64,000 bases of DNA from Sediminicola sp963974715 (lineage in GTDB: Bacteria > Bacteroidota > Bacteroidia > Flavobacteriales > Flavobacteriaceae): the NCBI GenBank assembly GCA_963974715.1, contig CAXBDK010000010.1, forward strand, positions 124,001 through 188,000, in the 5' to 3' direction. A program made the translations under genes and the position numbers. Shown here piece by piece: positions 16,085-23,784 of this stretch; positions within the stretch are counted from its first letter, which is position 1; the number at the start of each line of letters is the position of its first letter. The notes beneath the pieces are model-generated. The model saw only the letters and a list, made by a program, of their open reading frames with translations, ran no database searches and was not told where the DNA came from.

Positions 16085-16120
16085 TACTTTTGTGTTATTA
16101 TAATTTCAAAAGAATAACAC
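16085..16120 (+). promoter_or_regulatory. Promoter -7 box with overlapping inverted repeat (candidate operator)
   Basis: TACTTTTG (16085-16092) matches TAnnTTTG. Directly at and after it lies the perfect inverted repeat GTGTTATT (16092-16099) and AATAACAC (16113-16120), ending one base before the oxidoreductase ATG. This covers the predicted start of transcription, which fits a repressor site or a hairpin that hides the start codon. Confidence 0.5.
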
Positions 16121-16121
16121 G

Positions 16122-16697
16122 ATGAGACATTTGATCGTTTACGCCCACCCCAATGAAAAAAGTTTAAACCACTTCCTAAAGGAAACCGTTCTAGAGAGCT
16201 TACAGGCAAAAAACCACGAGATCGTTATCAGGGACCTGTACCAACTTAATTTTGACCCGATCCTTTCCTTAAAGGATATGAACGGCCAACGCTCGGGGAA
16301 AGTAACCAAAGATGTGCAACTGGAGCAGGATTTTATTAGATGGGCAGACCATATAACCTTTGTATACCCTATCTGGTGGACAGGTATGCCCGCAATTATG
16401 AAAGGTTATATAGACCGGGTTTTCAGTTATGGATTTGCCTATAGTTACGATCAGGGGGTTCAGAAAGGATTACTGGCCGGAAAACGGACGGTTATAATCA
16501 ATACGCATGGAAAATCATATGAGGAATATAGGGATATGGGTATGGATAGGGCCCTTTCACTTACATCGGACAAGGGAATTTTTAGCTATTGCGGATTTCA
16601 GATCGACCATCATTTATTTTTTGACCAAGCGGATAGGGCCACTGGCGTAAAAATTAAAGAGTGGGGATATCAGATCAAAGACATTTTTTCAGAATGA
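16122..16697 (+). CDS. NAD(P)H-dependent flavodoxin-fold oxidoreductase (NQO1/MdaB/KefF-like)
   Basis: The 191-residue protein follows the Flavodoxin_2 family: MRHLIVYAHPNEKSLNHFLKE at the N terminus binds the FMN or FAD phosphate, and HITFVYPIWWTGMPAIMKGYIDRVF (about 78-102, only partly quoted as a motif: PIWWTGMPA) forms the flavin pocket. Such enzymes reduce quinones or other electrophiles by two electrons, giving protection from redox stress. An inverted repeat sits between its promoter and start codon, and an AraC regulator gene lies upstream. Confidence 0.9.
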   Translation: MRHLIVYAHPNEKSLNHFLKETVLESLQAKNHEIVIRDLYQLNFDPILSLKDMNGQRSGKVTKDVQLEQDFIRWADHITFVYPIWWTGMPAIMKGYIDRVFSYGFAYSYDQGVQKGLLAGKRTVIINTHGKSYEEYRDMGMDRALSLTSDKGIFSYCGFQIDHHLFFDQADRATGVKIKEWGYQIKDIFSE

Positions 16698-16795
16698 TCT
16701 TTTTGTCCGAGCAGTTGATCGGGATGCGGTTTTACCATACAGAGGAACAAAGAGGGAATACTTTGTGGACCTGCCCCAAGGTAGTTGATCGGTCT

Positions 16796-18016
16796 TTAGG
16801 CGACAGAGGTAAATTCTTGGGTAACCTCTTGGAACTTTATGATATAATTGGTACCCTTACGGCTGGGATCCTTGATAATGCTTCCCTTTAATTGCCTGGT
16901 AAGGTTATAGATCAGCTTTAGGCCCAGTGATTTGGAGTTTGCCGGAGTAACACTATTGGGGAATCCCTCCCCATTATCCCCTATACATAAGGTGAATTCC
17001 TTTTCGCCCTCTTGTCTCATTTCAACATGTATGATGCCTTCATTTTCATCTTTTATACCGTATTTTAGGGCATTGGTGATCGCTTCATTGATAAGGAGGC
17101 CAAGGGGAATGGCCGTGTCTATTCCCAATTTTATATCCGGGATATCTATTTTCAGTTCAATGTTGCTATTGCTGCCCTTTACGGATTTGATCAGGAACCG
17201 GGTCAGTTCCTCTACATAGGAGCGGTATTCTATTTTAGAGAGGTAGTCGTCCCTCATATAGAGCATTTCATGGACCATGGCCATGGAAATGACCCTATTT
17301 TGGCTACTTTTGATAAGACTTTTCACTTTTTCGTCCTCTATGCTTTTGGATTGAAGGTTCAATAAACTGGAAACCGTCTGTAAATTGTTCTTTACCCGAT
17401 GGTGCACTTCCCGTAAAAGGGTCTCCTTTTCCTTTATCCGTTCCTCGATCTCGTTTTTGGACCTGTAAAGGCTATGGTGCGCCTTTAACAGGTATTTTCC
17501 AAAGACACCGTTCAGCATGTATACGGAAAACAAAACGGAAAGAAGGGCAAAGAGGTCCCTGCTTTCGGGAGCGACCTGATTTTCCAACAGGTTCAATTGG
17601 GAACTGCCAAGCATATATATCAGCACTATTATGGCCAAATTTAGATAAAGGTAGAACCTGCCATATTTTCTTGTGGAGGTGTGCGCCGCAAATCCTATAA
17701 TCGCAAGGACAAATATAAAAGGACTGTTTATGCCGCCACTGTAGAGAATGACTATAATGGAACCTATACTTCCCATAATGGAAGTCACATTATAGGTGAC
17801 CATAAGATTTTTATGGTATGGGAAGAGCAGGGTATTCAGAAGGTTCAAGAGCCCAAATAAGAGAAATGAATAAGGAATGATGGGACTGCTTATTTGCAGG
17901 ACAAATAAAGAAATCGGAAAAAAAAACAATGCTAAAATGGAAGATTTCAAATTTACCCTTTGGGTCAGGTGGGTCTTATGGCTTAATAAGTGTTCGTCCG
18001 GTGCTGGTTTTTGCAT
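16796..18016 (-). CDS. Sensor histidine kinase, HisKA_2 (HWE-related) type, six membrane spans
   Basis: The 406-residue protein has six hydrophobic helices in residues 25-175, a short coiled linker, a HisKA_2 phosphoacceptor region (HHRVKNNLQ, phospho-His at 205 or 206) and a HATPase_c domain with N box NEAITNAL and G box GDNGEGF. No periplasmic sensory domain is present, so the signal is probably read within or near the membrane. No response regulator gene is adjacent, so the partner is encoded elsewhere. HisKA_2 kinases often act on stand-alone or anti-anti-sigma-like regulators. Confidence 0.93.
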   Translation of the reverse strand: MQKPAPDEHLLSHKTHLTQRVNLKSSILALFFFPISLFVLQISSPIIPYSFLLFGLLNLLNTLLFPYHKNLMVTYNVTSIMGSIGSIIVILYSGGINSPFIFVLAIIGFAAHTSTRKYGRFYLYLNLAIIVLIYMLGSSQLNLLENQVAPESRDLFALLSVLFSVYMLNGVFGKYLLKAHHSLYRSKNEIEERIKEKETLLREVHHRVKNNLQTVSSLLNLQSKSIEDEKVKSLIKSSQNRVISMAMVHEMLYMRDDYLSKIEYRSYVEELTRFLIKSVKGSNSNIELKIDIPDIKLGIDTAIPLGLLINEAITNALKYGIKDENEGIIHVEMRQEGEKEFTLCIGDNGEGFPNSVTPANSKSLGLKLIYNLTRQLKGSIIKDPSRKGTNYIIKFQEVTQEFTSVA

Positions 18017-18131
18017 GGCCTTGGTTTTATGTTAAAAGGGCCGTGGGCCCTTATCAACTGCGGACACGTACTTTTTTATCAACAAGAAGGACGGGTCTTG
18101 GGTAAAGCTAAATATGTTTTTCGATAAAATC

Positions 18132-18161
18132 AAAAACGGCAACCATTTTTTTGGTCGCCGT
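18132..18161 (-). terminator. Intrinsic terminator after secA
   Basis: On the minus strand ACGGCGACCA pairs with TGGTTGCCGT (one G-U), with an A-rich loop and a trailing T-run, about 50 bases after the secA stop. Confidence 0.8.
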
Positions 18162-18211
18162 CCATGCTGTAAAGTTATCGGCAATTGTACCCTGCCCAAC
18201 AAAGGGACTGT

Positions 18212-21200
18212 CTATTCTTCTGAAATGATGACCCAATCGCCTTTTTCGATCAAGGGTTCGGCCTGTTTGAATTTCATGCTCTTACTTTCTCCCGAGAGTA
18301 CATTTTTGATGGTTACCCTATCGTTTCTGCCGATTTTCGCCTTTTCCCGAACGATGGTCTCGGTAATCGCGGGCCTACCGCCACCTTGGTTCTGGCCAAC
18401 TGCACGGCTCTGGGCCGCCATCTCGTCGCTATTGGGAATTTCCTCCTTGGAAACCTGAAGGTTCTCTTTGGGTTTTCTAACGGTCCTGGCTTCTTGTATC
18501 TGATTTGGATTTTCGGAGGGCAGCTCCCCTTTGAATAGGAAGGATACCACTTCTTTGTTGACCTTGTCCATCATTCCCTTAAAAAGTTCGAATGCCTCGA
18601 ACTTATATATCAAAAGAGGGTCCTTTTGTTCGTGTACCGCCAATTGGACCGATTGTTTCAGCTCATCCATTTTGCGGAGATGCGTTTTCCATGCATCATC
18701 TATAATGGCCAAAGTGATGTTCTTCTCAAAATCGTTCACCAATTGTCGCCCGTTACTTTCATAGGCCTCCTTTAAATTGGTGACCACGTTAAGGGATTTT
18801 ATGCCATCTGTAAACGGCACCACAATACGTTCAAATTTATTGGAATTGTCCTCGTAAACCTTTTTTATGATCGGGAAGGCAGTACTTGCGCTGCGCTCCA
18901 TTTTTGTCTGGTAATGGGCATAGGTGGCCTTGTAAATCTTACCTGCCATTTCTTGAACGGGCATTTTGGCGAAGTCGGCTTCCTGTATGGGGGAGGTAAT
19001 GGAGAAATATTTGATGAGCTCAAATTCAAAATTCTTATAATCCCCTGCCGCTTTATTGGTCTCTACGATAAGTTCGCATGTATCATAGATCATATTGGCG
19101 ATATCCAGTTTCAGTCGATCGCCCTGCAGTGCATGCCTTCTTCTTTTATAGACGACTTCCCGTTGCGCGTTCATCACATCATCGTATTCCAAAAGTCTTT
19201 TTCGGACACCGAAATTATTCTCCTCTACCTTTTTCTGGGCCCTTTCTATGGATTTTGTCATCATGGAATGTTGGATCACTTCCCCTTCCTCAAGACCCAT
19301 CCTGTCCATCATTTTGGCCACCCTGTCGGAGCCGAAGAGGCGCATAAGGTTGTCTTCAAGGGATACGTAAAACTGTGAGCTTCCCGGATCTCCCTGACGT
19401 CCGGAACGTCCACGGAGCTGCCTGTCCACCCTTCGTGAATCATGTCTTTCCGTACCAACAATGGCAAGTCCACCTGCTTTCTTTACTTCGGGGCTAAGTT
19501 TGATGTCGGTTCCCCTACCTGCCATATTGGTGGCAATGGTCACGATTCCCGCATGTCCTGCCTCGGCCACTATGTCGGCCTCTTTTTTGTGCAATTTGGC
19601 GTTCAGTACGTTGTGCGGCACCTTTCGTATGGTAAGCATCCGGGAGAGCAGTTCGGAAATTTCCACGGAAGTGGTCCCTATCAGGACGGGCCTGCCCGCT
19701 TTTGATAGTTTTGTGACCTCTTCTATGATCGCATTGTACTTTTCCCTTTTTGTCTTGTAGATCAGGTCGTGCCTATCATCCCTGGCGATGGGCCTGTTGG
19801 TCGGGATTTCCATGACGTCCAATTTGTAGATCTCCCAGAACTCGCCGGCCTCGGTAATGGCGGTTCCGGTCATACCTGCCAATTTTTTGTACATCCTAAA
19901 ATAGTTCTGTAAGGTAACGGTTGCAAAGGTCTGTGTCATGGCCTCTATCTTAACGTTCTCCTTCGCCTCAATGGCCTGGTGCAGTCCATCGGAATAACGG
20001 CGCCCGTCCATGATACGTCCCGTCTGCTCGTCCACGATCATGACCTTGTTCTCCATCACAACATATTCCACATCCTTCTCAAAAAGGGTATAGGCCTTTA
20101 AAAGTTGGTTCATGGTGTGGATACGTTCGCTCTTGATGGCAAAATCCTTGAAAAGTTCTTCTTTAAGGGAAGCTTCTTCCTCAATTTCGAGGTGCTGACT
20201 CTCAATGCGGGCAATTTCACCTCCGATATCGGGCATGACGAAGAAATCCCTGTTCTGGTCTCCTGAAATATGGCTTATACCCTTATCTGTCAGTTCTATC
20301 TGATTGTTTTTTTCATCGATGACGAACCATAGTTCCTCATCTACCTTGGGCATTTCCCTATTGTTGTCCTGCATATAGAAATTCTCGGTCTTCTGCAATA
20401 ATTGTTTGATGCCTTCCTCACTGAGGAACTTTATCAACGCCTTGTTTTTTGGGAGTCCCCTATGCACCCGTAACAAAAGGAAACCGCCCTCCTTGGTGTT
20501 GCCTTCCAATATCAATTTTTTGGCCTCTGCCAGTACACCGGTAAGGTATTGACGCTGTCTTTGTACAATATCTCCCACTTTTGGCTTAAGCTCGTTAAAC
20601 TCGTGCCTATCGCCTTCGGGAACCGGTCCGGAGATGATCAAAGGGGTACGGGCATCATCCACAAGAACAGAATCGACCTCGTCCACGATCGCAAAATTAT
20701 GGGGCCTTTGTACCAGGTCGCCCGGGGTATGTGCCATGTTGTCCCGTAAGTAATCGAAACCGAATTCGTTATTGGTCCCATAGGTAATATCGGCATTGTA
20801 CGCCGCACGTCGGCCATCCGAGTTGGGCTGGTGATGATCTATACAGTCGATTGTAAGACCGTGAAACTGAAAAATGGGGGCCATCCAAGCACTGTCCCTT
20901 TTGGCCAGATAGTCGTTTACCGTAACCAAGTGTACCCCATTGCCGGTGAGGGCATTGAGATACACGGGCAGGGTCGCTACCAAGGTTTTCCCCTCCCCAG
21001 TCTGCATTTCGGCAATCTTGCCCTGGTGCAGGGCGATTCCTCCGATCAACTGTACATCGTAATGGACCATATCCCAAGTGACCTCCTTTCCGGCAGCATT
21101 CCAAGAGTTTTTCCAAATGGCATTTTCCCCGTCCAGGGACACGTAATCCTTGGTGCCGGACAGTTCCCTATCGAAAGCGGTAGCCGTCACCATTAAGGTA

Positions 21201-21580
21201 GGGTTGCCGGCGAAACGTTTTGCGGTTTCCTTTACAACGGCAAAAGCTTCCGGAAGGATATCGTTCAGCGTACTTTCGGTAATTTTGTGGATTTCCTCTT
21301 TAAGTCGGTCTATTTCGGTATAAAGATCTTCGTTTTTATCTATATCATCGGAAACCTTTACCTCTTCCAACAGGGAAGCAATCTGTGCGTTCAGGTCCTT
21401 GGAACTTTCATTGATCCTTTCCTTAAAAGTAAGGGTCTTGTTGCGCAATCCATCATTTGTAAGACCTTCCAGTTCTTTTTCAAAGGTCTTTATCCTATCG
21501 ATAACAGGCTGCAGTTCCTTTACATCTTTTTTTGCCTTATCCCCAACAAAAGCCTTCAGTACAGAATTTAAAAAACTCAT
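18212..21580 (-). CDS. secA: Preprotein translocase ATPase SecA
   Basis: SecA drives export of unfolded proteins through SecYEG. The 1122-residue protein is longer than the E. coli form (about 900), as usual in Bacteroidota. Walker A is GEGKT (residues 195-199) and Walker B is VDEVDS (299-304); TGTAITEAGEFWEIY and RGRSGRQGDPG mark the second nucleotide-binding fold. An insertion lies between about 325 and 440. The C terminus ends in GDWVIISEE without the CxCxSG zinc/SecB motif. The gene is preceded by a long palindrome-rich leader and a terminator/promoter pair at 21811-21846. Confidence 0.97.
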   Translation of the reverse strand: MSFLNSVLKAFVGDKAKKDVKELQPVIDRIKTFEKELEGLTNDGLRNKTLTFKERINESSKDLNAQIASLLEEVKVSDDIDKNEDLYTEIDRLKEEIHKITESTLNDILPEAFAVVKETAKRFAGNPTLMVTATAFDRELSGTKDYVSLDGENAIWKNSWNAAGKEVTWDMVHYDVQLIGGIALHQGKIAEMQTGEGKTLVATLPVYLNALTGNGVHLVTVNDYLAKRDSAWMAPIFQFHGLTIDCIDHHQPNSDGRRAAYNADITYGTNNEFGFDYLRDNMAHTPGDLVQRPHNFAIVDEVDSVLVDDARTPLIISGPVPEGDRHEFNELKPKVGDIVQRQRQYLTGVLAEAKKLILEGNTKEGGFLLLRVHRGLPKNKALIKFLSEEGIKQLLQKTENFYMQDNNREMPKVDEELWFVIDEKNNQIELTDKGISHISGDQNRDFFVMPDIGGEIARIESQHLEIEEEASLKEELFKDFAIKSERIHTMNQLLKAYTLFEKDVEYVVMENKVMIVDEQTGRIMDGRRYSDGLHQAIEAKENVKIEAMTQTFATVTLQNYFRMYKKLAGMTGTAITEAGEFWEIYKLDVMEIPTNRPIARDDRHDLIYKTKREKYNAIIEEVTKLSKAGRPVLIGTTSVEISELLSRMLTIRKVPHNVLNAKLHKKEADIVAEAGHAGIVTIATNMAGRGTDIKLSPEVKKAGGLAIVGTERHDSRRVDRQLRGRSGRQGDPGSSQFYVSLEDNLMRLFGSDRVAKMMDRMGLEEGEVIQHSMMTKSIERAQKKVEENNFGVRKRLLEYDDVMNAQREVVYKRRRHALQGDRLKLDIANMIYDTCELIVETNKAAGDYKNFEFELIKYFSITSPIQEADFAKMPVQEMAGKIYKATYAHYQTKMERSASTAFPIIKKVYEDNSNKFERIVVPFTDGIKSLNVVTNLKEAYESNGRQLVNDFEKNITLAIIDDAWKTHLRKMDELKQSVQLAVHEQKDPLLIYKFEAFELFKGMMDKVNKEVVSFLFKGELPSENPNQIQEARTVRKPKENLQVSKEEIPNSDEMAAQSRAVGQNQGGGRPAITETIVREKAKIGRNDRVTIKNVLSGESKSMKFKQAEPLIEKGDWVIISEE

Positions 21581-21594
21581 AAGTATGTGTTTTA

Positions 21595-21681
21595 CTCGAT
21601 AATCGAGATTTAAATGCTCCGACGCTTGCGTCGAAATGTTGTTTTAGTTTTCCCCATATGCCTCGCGGGCTTGCCCCGAGG
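21595..21681. repeat. Cluster of three palindromes in the secA leader (REP/BIME-like)
   Basis: Three inverted repeats lie in 87 bases: CTCGAT-A-ATCGAG (21595-21607), CGACGC-TT-GCGTCG (21620-21633), and an imperfect hairpin with outer CCTCG/CGAGG arms and inner GGG/CCC (21661-21681). The last two share a CTTGC core at their tips. This looks like a repetitive extragenic palindrome unit of the kind found in intergenic DNA of this family. I see no second copy in the window. Confidence 0.6.
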
Positions 21682-21810
21682 TTGTTGACAATAGAAGGTA
21701 CTGCCCAAAGTTGGGACCATAGTACATTCTTTTTTTAGTATTTCCGTTCGGCCATACCCCCCATTGAAATTTGCAAAGGCCCATCTAATGGGAAACAGGC
21801 ATAACAAGGT

Positions 21811-21818
21811 CAAAATTA
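21811..21818 (-). promoter_or_regulatory. Candidate -7 box for secA
   Basis: Minus-strand TAATTTTG is a full match to TAnnTTTG, just after the DUF2795 gene terminator. Transcription from it would give a secA leader of about 220 bases. Confidence 0.42.
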
Positions 21819-21828
21819 CATAAAAAAA

Positions 21829-21846
21829 AAGCCTCATAAGAGACTT
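21829..21846 (-). terminator. Intrinsic terminator after the DUF2795 gene
   Basis: Minus-strand AAGTCTC and GAGGCTT (one G-U pair) enclose TTAT and are followed by a run of nine T. Confidence 0.75.
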
Positions 21847-21873
21847 TTTCAAGGTAATTCCGTTAATATTTTT

Positions 21874-22098
21874 TTAATATTCGTCCTCGTTCCAGAGGTA
21901 ATCCTCTTCCGTGGGATAATCTGGCCAAATTTCCTCTATGGATTCATAGATCTCGCCGCCTTCCTCTTCCATTGACTGGAGATTCTCCACTACTTCCAAG
22001 GGTGCACCTGTCCTGATCGCATAATCTATCAACTCGTCTTTGGTGGCCGGCCAAGGTGCGTCACTTAAATATGAAGCCAATTCTAGTGTCCAATACAT
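21874..22098 (-). CDS. DUF2795 domain protein
   Basis: The gene encodes 74 residues from the ATG at 22098 (MYWTLELASYLSDAPWPATK). The longer frame to 22152 adds a Lys-rich stretch unlike the family. The DUF2795 pattern is visible as ELIDYAIRTGAPLEVVENLQ, followed by an acidic tail (EEIWPDYPTEEDYLWNEDEY). Function is not known; small acidic proteins of this type are found before secA in many Flavobacteriaceae. It ends with its own terminator. Confidence 0.85.
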   Translation of the reverse strand: MYWTLELASYLSDAPWPATKDELIDYAIRTGAPLEVVENLQSMEEEGGEIYESIEEIWPDYPTEEDYLWNEDEY

Positions 22099-22311
22099 CG
22101 CAGTAGTATTTTTAATTTTTTGCAAAAATAATTTTTTAATCCAGACAGTCAAGTTTTTTGGTACTTATTTCTGCAATGTTATCAACAATTTTTTACTTTC
22201 CATGCAGGGCGCTACCTAACACATGCCCGTGCTCACCCTGTTCAACGTACTATTGGCGCTTTTATTCCCAAAAATGGTTCAATGGGATCTCTCACGGGGC
22301 ATCGAACGAAA

Positions 22312-22890
22312 TCATGGTTCCTTTTTTGTAGGTATCCATTTGATCTCCTCCACCTTCAACTGTTGCGATAGGTATCTTGCCAGCACGAAAAGATAATCTG
22401 ATAATCTATTGATGTAGGCGAGGACAAGATCGTCAAATGGTTCTTTTTCGTATAGTAGGGAGGCCCGGCGTTCTGCCCTCCGGCAAACGGTACGGGCAAT
22501 GTGGCAATACGATACGGTGGTATGCCCGCCCGGTAATATAAAATGGGTCATAGGTGGAAGGGCCTCGTCCATTCTATCCATTTCCCGTTCCAAAAGTAGG
22601 ACGTCCCCTTCCTCGATCTTAGGGATGGCGAGACGCTCCCTGCCGTTTTTTAAGAGGGCCTTTTCAGGATCGGTGGCCAGGATAGCGCCCAAGGTGAAAA
22701 GTTTATCCTGTACCAATGTCAGGATCCCATTGCTGTGCGCATCCATATCCTGATCCCGTAAGAGTCCCAGCCAAGAATTCAATTCATCCAAGGTTCCGTA
22801 ACTTTCGATCCTGATGTGGTGCTTGGAAACCCGGGTACCGCCGAACAATGCCGTAGTACCGTGATCTCCTGTTTTGGTGTAAATTTTCAC
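22312..22890 (-). CDS. PduO-type cob(I)alamin adenosyltransferase
   Basis: The 192-residue enzyme makes adenosylcobalamin from cob(I)alamin and ATP. It shows the N-terminal ATP-binding TKTGDHGTTALFGG motif, the SYGTLDELNSWLG helix, and the CRRAERR segment near residue 140 with the basic residues that grip the triphosphate. The product is the cofactor of methylmalonyl-CoA mutase, whose chaperone MeaB is encoded at 3781-4872. It is monocistronic or weakly linked to the small ORF 200 bases upstream. Confidence 0.93.
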   Translation of the reverse strand: MKIYTKTGDHGTTALFGGTRVSKHHIRIESYGTLDELNSWLGLLRDQDMDAHSNGILTLVQDKLFTLGAILATDPEKALLKNGRERLAIPKIEEGDVLLLEREMDRMDEALPPMTHFILPGGHTTVSYCHIARTVCRRAERRASLLYEKEPFDDLVLAYINRLSDYLFVLARYLSQQLKVEEIKWIPTKKEP

Positions 22891-23090
22891 TGGTATATCG
22901 TTTATTTCCCTAGGGGGGTTATGATCCCGAGCTGCCCGGAATCAAAATCTTTTTTTGGGTCCCTTTGGCCTGCCCTCTAACAGCCGGCCCTTAAAAAGTA
23001 AGGATGGGTGCGTTGGAAGTGGATTGGGCCTTGGTACTACAGGAAATCTGTATGACCACCAACGTTCATTTTCCGTACTTTTTACCTACG

Positions 23091-23228
23091 TCAGCTTTTA
23101 TTTTTTTCATCGTACCTGTCCAAAAATTTGCGCGACTTCCTTCTCGCTCCCCGGTTCTTGGAAACGATCAGGTTGATTACAAAAATAAGTCCGCATACGC
23201 CCAGTAGTATATAAATGCCGTACTCCAT
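23091..23228 (-). CDS. 45-residue single-span membrane protein
   Basis: A short frame of 45 residues begins MEYGIYILLGVCGLIFVINL (one membrane helix) and continues with a strongly basic tail (SKNRGARRKSRKFLDRYDEKNKS). It lies 30 bases after the methyltransferase-like gene on the same strand, which suggests co-transcription. The topology (helix with positive cytoplasmic tail) and a clean stop support a real small gene. No function can be assigned. Confidence 0.6.
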   Translation of the reverse strand: MEYGIYILLGVCGLIFVINLIVSKNRGARRKSRKFLDRYDEKNKS

Positions 23229-23258
23229 GATCCATGCATAAAAATTAAAAATAAGGTT

Positions 23259-23777
23259 TTATATCCGTATTTTAAAATGTTGTTTCGCTTGTTCCGGCCT
23301 AAAAAATACGGCGGCGCAATGGAACATATCCACGGTAACGGTTACCTTTTCCCATTGTTTCAATCGCTCCCATAAGGAACTGTGCCCTTTGTTCCCATAT
23401 GGTCCCTGTACGATCAATATGGTTCCTGAATCTTTCGTTCCCCTTTTCTGTATAAGGTATAAAAGGGAGGCCTCCGTTAATTGCTCCATATAAATAAGGC
23501 AGTTGGACCGGTTGCCCGTTCCCAAACGGACCGTGGGCGCTACAGTGTTGATTTTCTCCTCCAAAATGGGATTGCCCTGAAGCAGTTCCACGTATTCGGG
23601 CTTAAAATAGGCAATACTTTTAAGTAGTATGTTTTCCGTTTTATGGGCGCTGTAACGTTGTTTGCCATAAAGGCACCGGGTTACATATGCGAATACAAAG
23701 GGCGAATGTACCCCGTGTTGGTTCTTGGAATTCCACAAAAAGGAAATACGCGACAAAAAACGGTATAACATTGCCAT
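23259..23777 (-). CDS. Shortened methyltransferase-like protein without visible SAM motif
   Basis: The 172-residue protein has the ends of a class I SAM-dependent methyltransferase family common in Bacteroidota: the N-terminal HGVHSPFVF motif (residues 21-29) and the C-terminal VTVDMFHCAAVFFRPEQAKQHF motif (quoted core: FFRPEQAKQHF). The middle, where the glycine-rich SAM loop and acidic residues should be, is only about 110 residues and lacks GxGxG. Full-length relatives are about 230 residues. It may be a binding-only derivative or a decaying gene. It follows the ABC-F gene by 7 bases. Confidence 0.65.
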   Translation of the reverse strand: MAMLYRFLSRISFLWNSKNQHGVHSPFVFAYVTRCLYGKQRYSAHKTENILLKSIAYFKPEYVELLQGNPILEEKINTVAPTVRLGTGNRSNCLIYMEQLTEASLLYLIQKRGTKDSGTILIVQGPYGNKGHSSLWERLKQWEKVTVTVDMFHCAAVFFRPEQAKQHFKIRI

Positions 23778-23784
23778 AGGTATT

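Larger units (their letters stand above)
21610..21852 (-). other. ORF with signal-peptide-like N terminus upstream of secA (doubtful gene)
   Basis: The frame encodes up to 80 residues. From the inner ATG at 21837 it begins MRLFFYVILTLLCLFPIRWAFA, a good signal peptide or membrane anchor, and ends in a very basic tail (KTTFRRKRRSI) encoded by the palindromes. Its position directly before secA resembles SecM-type export-monitoring peptides. Against this, it starts inside the predicted terminator hairpin, the candidate secA -7 box lies within it, and T-rich DNA easily yields hydrophobic codons. I rate it as probably not a gene. Confidence 0.2.
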
